Shown here: piece by piece, positions 56,406 to 64,000 of the stretch
How the letters are laid out: every line of letters begins with the position of its first letter
Numbering within the stretch: the stretch's first letter is position 1
Origin: Lateolabrax maculatus
Taxonomy: Eukaryota > Chordata > Actinopteri > Acropomatiformes > Lateolabracidae
Assembly: GCA_031216445.1 (NCBI GenBank)
Contig: CM062210.1
Span: 1,909,501-1,973,500, forward strand
Reading direction: 5' to 3'
DNA length: 64,000 nucleotides
The notes under the pieces: generated by a model
Told to the model about the DNA's origin: nothing
Seen by the model: only the letters and a program-made list of their open reading frames with translations
Database searches by the model: none
Program-made: the position numbers and the translations under genes

Positions 56406-59246
56406 TCAGATCAACCCAAGATGTTCACAGAGGAAGGGGTCGACCTCACAGAGAAACTCAATCATCTCTGAACCAGCAGCTTCACCTTTCTTCCTCACTG
56501 TGTCGATAACAAAACGAGCTTTGTCACTTCTGTTTTGGATGTGGTCTGCTGACTCCCTCTCAGCATCAGTCATCACCTTTTTCTCTAACAGTTTGTCCAG
56601 CAGATTTTTCAGAACAGGTCCTGATATCCCATCGATGAAGCCGCTCCGTATGTCCAACAGCCGATCGGTTGCTTTGCCCTGCCCACAGGACCTTTTTACT
56701 CCAGTGGATGAAAGACAAACCTCCCTTTCCCAGACACTTTGGGAGCTGTTGGTGTCTCTAAGAAGCAGCTTAAAATCTGTAATGATTGTTTTTAATCTCA
56801 CCTGGAAGGATGGGAAGTAGTTGTCATAGTTGCCAAAGTCAAATTCTGCTTCTGTTGGTTGAATCAGAACTGAGTCGTCTTCAGGACGAGTGGACAGTGT
56901 GTATTCCTGCTCTGGCTGCAGTTTACAGTGTGGAGATGTCTCTATGTAGCTCTCATCTCCAACTAATTTCCTCCTGGTGCGCAGCACATTCTGGATCACG
57001 ACGTTCCTCGGCAGCAACAACACATTGAGGAGGGAGGGAATATCGGGATCAGCCGGGGGCCTGTAGAACAGCAGGACCAGCGCTCGGACCGGGACAGGTG
57101 GCGAGTCTTCATCTTTGACATTACCGAAACCAGAAAACCCTGTGATGTTTATAACAACATGAGTTTCTGTTATCTTATGAGGGGCGATAAACTCGACGCC
57201 CTCATCCTTCACATGAGCAACTGACAAGAATCCACATCCACCTGTGGAGCGGATCTCACAGTGTGGGAGATGAAGCTGACACACAGACTGCTGGACACAT
57301 TTGATGTCAAACAGGGGTCCTGCAGGCTGCTTGTGATGTCGGGCCAGTAGCCTCCTGTTCCAAGGGACAATCCTGTAAACCACGTCCCCTCCTCCCTCCA
57401 TGTGGAACACCAGGCCTGTCACACTGCACTGGTACAGGCCTGGGCAGAGGCACTGGAACCTGTAGGTCTCCTCGTTCTCATCAACAGTGATATCAGGAGT
57501 AAACTCCTCAAAGCTGTTTCTTATCAGCATGTCAGGTAAGCTCTGTGATCGAGTAAAGGTCTTGTTCTTTGCAGAGGTTATTTGCCTCAGTGAGGACATG
57601 CTGTGAGAACGAAACAGACAGCTGGACTCTCTCCTGCTCCAACCAGAATCTGAGGAGGAGATCTGGAGGTGAGATTCGGTCGGCAGGGTGTTTGTGACTG
57701 AATAGTTCACAGCTGTAACAGATGACTCCACCTCCATCAGGGCATCATGGTCACCTGCTGCCTCCCTTTCAGACTGCACCGACAACAGCTCAAATCCATC
57801 TTGTAGTCCGCTTCCTTCAGTGCAGACAGTTGAGTCCTGGAGGACTCCAGGCTTGCATTGAAGACATGAAGCGCCAAAAACAATTGGGACTATGCTGTGA
57901 GAAGCATCGTAACAGTCTTCTGTTCTTCCCCTTGAGGAATATGAAGGTTGTTGAAGGTGAGAACCAACGACAGGCAGAGAGTCTTCAGTTGAGTAGTGCT
58001 CAGCAGTAACAGGTGGCCCCACTTCTTCTAGGGCACTATGGTCACCTCCAGGATCACTTTCTGACTGCACCGGAAATCCACATTCACCTTGTTTCAAGCT
58101 TTCTCCGGTGCTGTTGGTTGTGCCCTGACAAACCAGGGGGCTCTCTGGTGGATATAGACGACCTGCATCAGAAGGGGTGATGGACTGAGAGCAGGTAGAC
58201 CGGTTCAAAAAGGAAGGAAGGTAAAGAAAGCTGGTGCTGCCATGTTCTGACACACAGGACCTTTTTAGGAAACAACTTTGTTGAATGTAAGTCACGTCAG
58301 AAGGACGTGCTGAACTGAGTCCGGGACCAAAATATCTTGGGTTTGACATTTGATGCGATGGTTTCCATGGGAGACTGACATTATTCCAGTTAAATGCAGC
58401 TGAGAACTTTGTTGAACCTGACAGATGCTGTAGTTGAGTCGGATTAGACTGTGAGAGACAACTGAAAATGCAAAGGTTGGGAAAGGCTTGTTTTAGTTCT
58501 TCTTCCGTGCTGGAGCCTTTGGGAACCTCAGCACTGCTTTCAGGACATGGAGGGCTGTCTACAGAGGGAATGATGGCCATGCTCTGTGGCATTGTGGTAC
58601 ATAACTTCCTACATGAACGATTATACCACAGGGGGGTGTAAGTCCTTTTATAAGAATGCTCTGAAAGAGGGACAGACGTAACAGAGTGTTTTATGTCTGG
58701 GTTGCATTGGACTGTTGTTTTGGATAAAACCTGATCTCTCTTCTCCCACAGCGCACCTTTGGTTTTCCTGCTGCAGACAGGGCTGTTGAGAAAATGTTTG
58801 TAAGAGAGCCCTGATGGTGGTTTAAGTGATCGTTGACATTGAAGACTGACATTATTACGCACAAGCTGAGCTGAGCTGATGAGCTTGGTCAGTTGTAAGG
58901 AGAAAGGAGAAGGAAGAGAAGAGTCAGAACGCATCAACCATTTAGACATGACTTTATAATACAGATGATTCCAGAAGGAAGAGGGAGACGGAGAGGAAGC
59001 TTTATGAGGCAATATGGGGAAACTTTTGCTTGGCAGCCTATCCTGAACACCCTCCTCGGAAAACTTCTCATCTGCAGTCATCTGTTTTTCTGAGATGGAA
59101 GTTTGACTTCCTTGATTTTTGTACAGGGGCTCATTTCTGTTTTCATCCAACTCTTCCTTCTTCTGTGGCACGTCAGCTATTTTCTTACAACTTCTTCCGT
59201 CACACTCAGCAGAGAAGGGACAGAGAGTTCCTTTTTCTTGTTCCAT
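56406..59246 (-). CDS. FIIND-CARD gene, copy 2, CARD8-like with long N-terminal region
   Basis: A single open exon of 946 residues from the ATG at 59246 (MEQEKGTLCPFSAECDGR). An upstream TTG in the same frame is closely preceded by a stop, so the ATG is preferred. Residues 1 to about 375 are unlike anything in copies 1 and 3 and rich in Ser, Pro, Lys and Gln, with no recognisable fold, probably largely disordered. Residues ~380-540 match copy 1, including the internal VQSE…GDH repeat. FIIND follows with His678 and Phe704-Ser705 (GFSGFG), then UPA, and a CARD in the last ~90 residues (LLDIRSGFIDGISGP…FLCEHLGLI). No NACHT or LRR is encoded here. By analogy with CARD8, N-terminal degradation could free the CARD; that is inference. 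The exon follows an acceptor-like TTTATCTTAG|G at 59314, whose LRR-type phase does not reach this frame. Confidence 0.85.
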   Translation of the reverse strand: MEQEKGTLCPFSAECDGRSCKKIADVPQKKEELDENRNEPLYKNQGSQTSISEKQMTADEKFSEEGVQDRLPSKSFPILPHKASSPSPSSFWNHLYYKVMSKWLMRSDSSLPSPFSLQLTKLISSAQLVRNNVSLQCQRSLKPPSGLSYKHFLNSPVCSRKTKGALWEKRDQVLSKTTVQCNPDIKHSVTSVPLSEHSYKRTYTPLWYNRSCRKLCTTMPQSMAIIPSVDSPPCPESSAEVPKGSSTEEELKQAFPNLCIFSCLSQSNPTQLQHLSGSTKFSAAFNWNNVSLPWKPSHQMSNPRYFGPGLSSARPSDVTYIQQSCFLKRSCVSEHGSTSFLYLPSFLNRSTCSQSITPSDAGRLYPPESPLVCQGTTNSTGESLKQGECGFPVQSESDPGGDHSALEEVGPPVTAEHYSTEDSLPVVGSHLQQPSYSSRGRTEDCYDASHSIVPIVFGASCLQCKPGVLQDSTVCTEGSGLQDGFELLSVQSEREAAGDHDALMEVESSVTAVNYSVTNTLPTESHLQISSSDSGWSRRESSCLFRSHSMSSLRQITSAKNKTFTRSQSLPDMLIRNSFEEFTPDITVDENEETYRFQCLCPGLYQCSVTGLVFHMEGGGDVVYRIVPWNRRLLARHHKQPAGPLFDIKCVQQSVCQLHLPHCEIRSTGGCGFLSVAHVKDEGVEFIAPHKITETHVVINITGFSGFGNVKDEDSPPVPVRALVLLFYRPPADPDIPSLLNVLLLPRNVVIQNVLRTRRKLVGDESYIETSPHCKLQPEQEYTLSTRPEDDSVLIQPTEAEFDFGNYDNYFPSFQVRLKTIITDFKLLLRDTNSSQSVWEREVCLSSTGVKRSCGQGKATDRLLDIRSGFIDGISGPVLKNLLDKLLEKKVMTDAERESADHIQNRSDKARFVIDTVRKKGEAAGSEMIEFLCEVDPFLCEHLGLI

Positions 59247-59314
59247 CTTTTCTTTTTTCAACTTGATCTCAAATAGAAACTTTTAAAACACCCTTTTCCG
59301 TCTGGTCCCAGACC
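59247..59314 (-). other. 5' part of the copy 2 exon
   Basis: Follows TTTATCTTAG|GGTCTGGGACCAG, the counterpart of the copy 1 acceptor (TTTATTTTAG|GGTCCTGGGCCAG). In the phase used by LRR exons it reads VWDQTEKGVLKVSI and stops. It is therefore either 5'UTR of a stand-alone gene or the relic of a lost connection to an LRR exon. Confidence 0.6.
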
Positions 59315-59414
59315 CTAAGATAAAGCAGAGAATGCTAAATGAAAATCCATTTTTAAAGATTTAAAACTCAATTATTCATATTTGTTTACCACATATAACA
59401 CAGTTAATAATCAA

Positions 59415-59417
<3 letters not shown>

Positions 59418-59446
<29 letters not shown>
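59418..59446. repeat. (AAT)n microsatellite upstream of copy 2
   Basis: AAT repeat in the position equivalent to 23390-23446 upstream of copy 1. Confidence 0.85.
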
Positions 59447-59447
<1 letters not shown>

Positions 59448-59449
59448 GG

Positions 59450-60755
59450 GTGATGTGCACTTGTGAATGCAGAAAGTAGTCTCTGAGTTTTCGTAATACA
59501 CAACTCCTTAATCTGTAATGTGATCGATATATCACCAAAGACATTAACAGTCATCTTCTTTTAAAAGTCTATAAAGTCATTGATTATGTCACTGATTTCC
59601 ACAGTCAAGCAGTCAGTGTGTGTGTATCTCAGCATTGGGTTGTATATGTTTTAGTGTGTGTTGTTACCGAACGTGAGCTGGTCTGCAGGCGCCTCTCTGG
59701 GTCGGCTTGGACAGCCAGAGTCCCTCCTGGAATCTGACCTGGTCGGAGGATGCGGGCGGACTTCAGTGTGGATATTTCTCTTTTAGAGTTGTTCATGTGT
59801 ACAGGAAACCGTCACATTTCCACAGTTAACTTCGGGCCTCTGTGTCAGCCTGAAAGTATTGGGGGTAGTGCCACTACAGTCCATATTTCCCCTTTTTGGT
59901 TTCACAAGCATTCCTGTTATTTTGTTGTGCAGAGAAAATGTCAGTCCCTTTCAGGGGTTTTAGCTTTGATTCATGAAAGGCTTGTAAATACTCTTGTGAA
60001 TAGTTTTCTGGGGGGATTGTTAATGTTCTTGTTCTTTCCTTGAATATTTCAAAGTTCTGCCACTTAACCCTCTGGTCATTTAAAGAACTTGTTTAGTTTG
60101 AATATTTGTAAATGTTGTAACCCTTTCTTTCTCTCTTTCTTTTTTACTCACTGACAGTTGTATTATATTTCAAATTTCTTTCTGTGTGTTTGAAGTTTCC
60201 TTTGTTTAATATTAGGGAGAATAAACCGACACATCTGTGTACCTCTCACTTGTGGTATGATACTATGGTTGACACAGTGGTCAAATTTATAACTAGTCTG
60301 GTACCTGTTACATTAAAAATAGGATTGGTTTTAGGTGGATGATGGTGTAACCTATTCTATTTCATCTACTACTACACTGTTAAATGTGCAGCCTGCACAG
60401 TTTATGTGATATGAGTACACGTTATTACAGCACAACAGAAACATTTATTTTGTAGGGAAAGAAACAGAAAAAGCTGTGTGTGGGCACATGTGGAGCATTT
60501 GCTTTATTATTTTACACTTTTACATCAGTAGGAGCCCAACCTAACTCACTCTTGATGTTTCGTGTTAATCAGGTGGTGGTGGCCTGGGATGGTATCAAAT
60601 TCCCGGCCTGAATTATTGTCCCAGCAGCAGCGTGCAACAAAGTCTGAGTCCTCAGGGGAGCCACTCAAAAAAATGGAAAGAAAGTGATGGATCCTGTAAG
60701 TTCCTGCAAGCTGTTCTGACGGTCTGATATTCAGAAAGGGTAGAGACAGCAGATC
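59450..60755. other. Intergenic region between head-to-head copies 2 and 3
   Basis: No gene recognised. A GC-richer patch at about 59680-59760 and an open but unfamiliar frame at 59750-60043 are seen, neither with a family signature. Old repeat fragments are likely around 60560-60700. Confidence 0.5.
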
Positions 60756-60757
60756 CT

Positions 60758-60905
60758 ACAATAATAATAATAATAACAATAATAATAATAATAATAATAA
60801 TAATAAGAATAAGAATAATGATAGTGATATAATTATATTAACAATACTAATATAATATAATGATAATAGCAATAACAATAAAATTATTATTAGCCTATTG
60901 ATATC
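60758..60905. repeat. (AAT)n-rich tract
   Basis: A longer degenerate AAT/ATA trinucleotide region, possibly an expanded equivalent of the runs before copies 1 and 2. Confidence 0.8.
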
Positions 60906-61009
60906 ATTAATATTATTATACTCAAACGCAATGTAAACTCTTCAAGCAATACTTTAAATAAAGACCTGAACACACCTGAACGTTTTCTGGGTTCTTTTTA
61001 TTCTATCTA

Positions 61010-61270
61010 TGTCTGTCTGTCTGTCTGTCATGTCTAAGCTAAGCTATTTTCATGAGGTTTGACAAACAAACTTCATGAAAATAGCTTGACAACTGAGTGA
61101 TTTATGATCACTTTTATTGTGTAGACACCGTTCCTCCATAGATGTAATGCACTGTAGCTCCCATAGACATAATATACATGTATATTATGTCTATGCATGT
61201 GCCACTGAGTAACTTCCATAGGAATGAACGAGGCCCCGCCTCCAACACTGTATCCGGTTCTCTTTATAAT
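61010..61270. mobile_element. Palindrome-bearing repeat next to the CARD-tail duplicate
   Basis: After a TGTC microsatellite there is a perfect hairpin with 15-bp arms (61041-61055 and 61073-61087; AAGCTATTTTCATGA). Farther on is a perfect 34-bp palindrome at 61162-61195 (half-site starting CATAGACATAATATACA). The flanking GAGGCCCCGCCTCC and TATCCGGTTCTCTTTATAA words resemble dispersed fish repeats. Family not named. Confidence 0.6.
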
Positions 61271-61271
61271 C

Positions 61272-61470
61272 CATGGTGCAGAGATGATCGAGTTTCTCTG
61301 TAAACATCTTGGGTTGATCTGAAGCAAAATGAACAGGTGATACATGCAGTCAAAGAGCATATCGGCCAGTTTATTGGTACAAATGTGTTTGTAAAAAGGT
61401 TTAATGTACTGTTGTTAATGGATGTAGAACATAAGAGCTAAATAGATCAGCTGGCACATTCAGCTAATTT
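61272..61470 (+). pseudogene. Duplicated CARD tail and 3' flank of a FIIND-CARD gene
   Basis: AGAGATGATCGAGTTTCTCTGT then AAACATCTTGGGTTGATCTGA repeats the last codons and stop of copy 3, followed by about 110 bases nearly identical to the copy 3 3' flank (AGCAAAATGAACAGGTGAT to AATAGATCAGCTGG). Twenty-one bases (GAGGTCGACCCCTTCCTCTGT) are missing between two CTCTGT words, a typical slippage deletion. No upstream CARD or FIIND sequence remains. It lies 0.8 kb upstream of copy 3 in the same orientation, the remnant of a tandem copy. Confidence 0.85.
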
Positions 61471-61870
61471 AAGTAATTTTCTTCCTGGTTGATGTTTTTA
61501 AGCTGCTTTGATGCAAATTCATTTCCTTTTTCTTATTAAGTAACATGTTGTTGTCTGTGTTAGTTATGCAGCTTCCTCTTTTGATCTGATATTTAGATTT
61601 TACATTATCTGGTTTACTAGACTTGATTTATTGATTTTTCTTCTCTAAAGTCACAATTTGAGTTCCAGTAGATTTTATAAACCTTGCAGATATGTTAGCA
61701 GATCTCTCCTTCACTTTCTTCTTTTTATTTTATTTCTCTGAAACAAATGTATACTAGTAAACTAGGTCATCATTTATGGTATTTGGGGTTATACATATGT
61801 GCTGAATTCTATTTTATTGAATAAATGAACTGAAATATTTGTGGGATATTTTAATTTTTGTAATTTTATT
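61471..61870. other. AT-rich spacer before copy 3
   Basis: No feature recognised other than T-rich sequence leading into the acceptor at 61874. Confidence 0.5.
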
Positions 61871-61874
61871 TTAG

Positions 61875-61951
61875 GGTATGGGAGCAGGAGAAACACAAAA
61901 GGAGAATGATGGTTCAAGCATATTTAAAAACAGAACCAAATGAACACAGAG
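61875..61951 (+). CDS. Possible small upstream exon of copy 3
   Basis: Starts after TTTATTTTAG|GGTATGGGAGCAG, the same acceptor context as copies 1 and 2, and ends at CACAGAG|GTGAGT, a consensus donor. In the LRR-type phase it is open (VWEQEKHKRRMMVQAYLKT). It is 77 bp and would leave one base of a codon. Whether it is used is not known; the FIIND frame lies in a different phase and would need a second exon boundary. Confidence 0.4.
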
Positions 61952-62039
61952 GTGAGTAACAGAGAGCTTGGTCGTCTCCTGCTTCTGTTGCTCATTCAGC
62001 TCCACTGACTCTGATTGTGACACTTATCATCGTGGCAAA

Positions 62040-63572
62040 ATGGCGTCAGCTGTGGAACCCGAAAGCACAGAAATACAAGCATCATGTTTCAGCAGGGCAG
62101 CCAGAATGATCAGGAGAGCTTTGTCCAGGTTTCACAGAGATACTTCTGCCTCTGACTCCATCTACTGTGATTCTACCGGTCCGCAGAGGCTTTCTCATAC
62201 CATAGTGTGTTTTGAAACGTGTGAAGCCCTGTAAGGGATTCAGAGAGGTACTTCTGCCTCTTCCCCAGTCCTAGGTTGTTCTTCCTCCACCTGCTCTATG
62301 TCCAAAGCCCCAACTCTTTCTGGCCCTTCATATCCACAAGGCAGGCCTGCAGTCCTCCGGTCCTCTCGTTCTCACAGCATGTCCTCACTGAGGCAAATAA
62401 CCTCTGCAAAGAACAAGACCTTTACTCGATCACAGAGCTTACCTGACATGCTGATAAGAAACAGCTTTGAGGAGTTTACTCCTGATATCACTGTTGATGA
62501 GAACGAGGAGACCTACAGGTTCCAGTGCTGCTGCCCAGGCCTGTACCAGTGCAGTGTGACAGGCCTGGTGTTCCACATGGAGGGAGGAGGGGACGTGGTT
62601 TACAGGATTGTCCCTTGGAACAGGAGGCTACTGGCCCGACATCACAAGCAGCCTGCAGGACCCCTGTTTGACATCAAATGTGTCCAGCAGTCTGTGTGTC
62701 AGCTTCATCTCCCACACTGTGAGATCCGCTCCACAGGTGGATGTGGATTCTTGTCAGTTGCTCATGTGAAGGATGAGGGCGTCGAGTTTATCGCCCCTCA
62801 TCAGATAACAGAAACTCATGTTGTTATAAACATCACAGGGTTTTCTGGTTTCGGTAATGTCAAGGATGAAGACTCGCCACCTGTCCCGGTCCGAGCGCTG
62901 GTCCTGCTGTTCTACAGGCCCCCGGCTGATCCCGATATTCCCTCCCTCCTCAATGTGTTGTTGCTGCCGAGGAACGTCGTGATCCAGAATGTGCTGCGCA
63001 CCAGGAGGAAATTAGTTGGAGATGAGAGCTACATAGAGACATCTCCACACTGTAAACTGCAGCCAGAGCAGGGATACACACTGTCCACTCGTCCTGAAGA
63101 CGACTCAGTTCTGATTCAACCAACAGAAGCAGAATTTGACTTTGGCAACTATGACAACTACTTCCCATCCTTCCAGGTGAGATTAATAACAATCATTACA
63201 GATTTTAAGCTGCTTCTTAGAGACACCAACAGCTCCCAAAGTGTCTGGGAAAGGGAGGTTTGTCTTTCATCCACTGGAGTAAAAAGGTCCTGTGGGCAGG
63301 GCAAAGCAACCGATCGGCTGTTGGACATACGGAGCGGCTTCATCGATGGGATATCAGGACCTGTTCTGAAAAGTCTGCTGGACAAACTGTTAGAGAAAAA
63401 GGTGATGACTGATGCTGAGAGGGAGTCAGCAGATAAGATCCAAAACAGAAGTGACAAAGCTCGTTTTGTTATCGACACAGTGAGGAAGAAAGGTGAAGCT
63501 GCTGGTTCAGAGATGATTGAGTTTCTCTGTGAGGTCGACCCCTTCCTCTGTGAACATCTTGGGTTGATCTGA
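62040..63572 (+). CDS. FIIND-CARD gene, copy 3, with an in-frame stop in its N-terminal region
   Basis: The frame that encodes FIIND is open from an ATG at 62040 (MASAVEPESTEIQASCF) but is interrupted by a single TAA at 62232-62234. It then continues without a break to the natural stop at 63572. As it stands, translation can begin at the ATG at 62298 (424 residues). The interrupted part contains a short repeat (RDTSASDS… and RGTSASSP…) spanning the stop. From SHSMSSLRQ (about 62370) onward it matches copies 1 and 2 almost perfectly. His156 and Phe182-Ser183 (62841-62846) keep the autoprocessing centre; CARD is about residues 335-424. It lies on the strand opposite to copies 1 and 2. It may be a shorter functional form or a young pseudogene. 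Confidence 0.8.
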
Positions 63573-64000
63573 AGCAAAATGAACAGGTGATGCATGCAGT
63601 CAAAGAGCATATCGGCCAGTTTATTGGTACAAATGTGTTTGTAAAAAGGTTTAATGTACTGTTGTTAATGGATGTAGAACATAAGAGCTAAATAGATCAG
63701 CTGGTTTGATGTGAATTGGGTTTCCTGTTGATGCTGCTGCATGAACTAGTTCATGTGTTTCGGGGAATTTCCGTGAATGAACATGAGAGGAAACTTTGAG
63801 GAGGTTTAGAGCCATCTGCTGGCTGACAGGTGTTCCTCTCATTTTTAAACTTACATTTACAGTAAGCAGTAGGTAGACCTAGAAGCTGAGGTCATGGCGT
63901 TTCCATCGCCTGCACTTCCTGTTCAAATGTCAAAGTATTCTTGAAGAAGTGCCTCATGTTAATTTTTATCCAGGGACTCCCTGACAGGTTAATCCGGCCA
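63573..64000. other. 3' flank of copy 3
   Basis: The first ~130 bases are shared with the fragment at 61345-61460. The rest has no recognised gene. TTCAAATGTCAAAGTATTCTTGAAG at about 63922-63947 resembles the SINE body seen at 32.1 and 47.98 kb, so a degenerate SINE may be present. Confidence 0.45.

Noticed and set aside
59247..59261. TTG start giving a 951-residue copy 2 protein
   Set aside because: TTG is not a normal vertebrate start, a stop codon lies a little upstream in the frame, and an ATG follows five codons later.
61968..62234. Separate small gene upstream of copy 3
   Set aside because: It is in the same frame as FIIND copy 3 and separated only by one stop codon, so it is better explained as the interrupted N-terminal region of that gene.

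Overview
The window looks like genomic DNA of a ray-finned fish, probably a spiny-rayed (percomorph) teleost. The evidence is vertebrate-type spliced genes, a LIM gene matching lasp1, RING-FISNA-NACHT-LRR receptors of the expanded fish NLR-C type with their typical 174-bp LRR exons, tRNA-derived SINEs, L2/Rex-like LINE pieces, a DIRS-like element and a piggyBac-type MITE. All calls come from reading the sequence; no database was searched.

Layout. (1) 1-18.7 kb: the 5' part of a lasp1-like gene on the minus strand. A CpG-rich promoter/5'UTR, coding exon 1 (18345-18413) and exon 2 (14873-14967) are visible. Everything left of exon 2 is apparently intron 2; it holds a ~3.6 kb A/C-rich satellite bracketed by 213-bp inverted repeats. 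(2) 18.7-21.3 kb: AT-rich intergenic DNA. (3) 21.4-37.1 kb: a minus-strand NLR locus ('NLR-A') with a 5'UTR exon, a short N-terminal exon, a RING exon, a broken NACHT exon, five LRR exons in a ~950-bp tandem array, and a large FIIND-CARD exon in compatible splice phase. The order is that of NLRP1 with an added RING, but the NACHT core is gone, so the locus is probably a pseudogene as a full receptor. (4) 37-40.5 kb: intergenic, with a piggyBac-type MITE. (5) 40.5-54.6 kb: a second minus-strand NLR ('NLR-B') with two N-terminal exons, an intact RING exon, an intact FISNA-NACHT exon, LRR exons and a decayed B30.2 exon. A decayed LINE sits inside it. (6) 56.4-59.3 kb: a second FIIND-CARD gene (minus strand) with a ~520-residue N-terminal region ahead of FIIND. 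(7) 61.2-63.6 kb: a third FIIND-CARD copy on the plus strand, head to head with the second, preceded by a broken CARD-tail duplicate and by two palindromes.

How the genes fit together. NLR-A and NLR-B are paralogues with matching exons, splice phases, introns and even a shared SINE insertion. They belong to cytosolic innate immunity (NACHT oligomerisation, LRR sensing, RING ubiquitin ligation). The three FIIND-CARD exons are nearly identical from FIIND onward and keep the autoproteolysis residues (His, then Phe-Ser 27 residues later) known from NLRP1 and CARD8, yet each has a different N-terminus. The most interesting reading is a small family of fish FIIND-CARD inflammasome sensors whose N-terminal 'bait' regions diverge while the FIIND-CARD effector is kept uniform by recent duplication or gene conversion.
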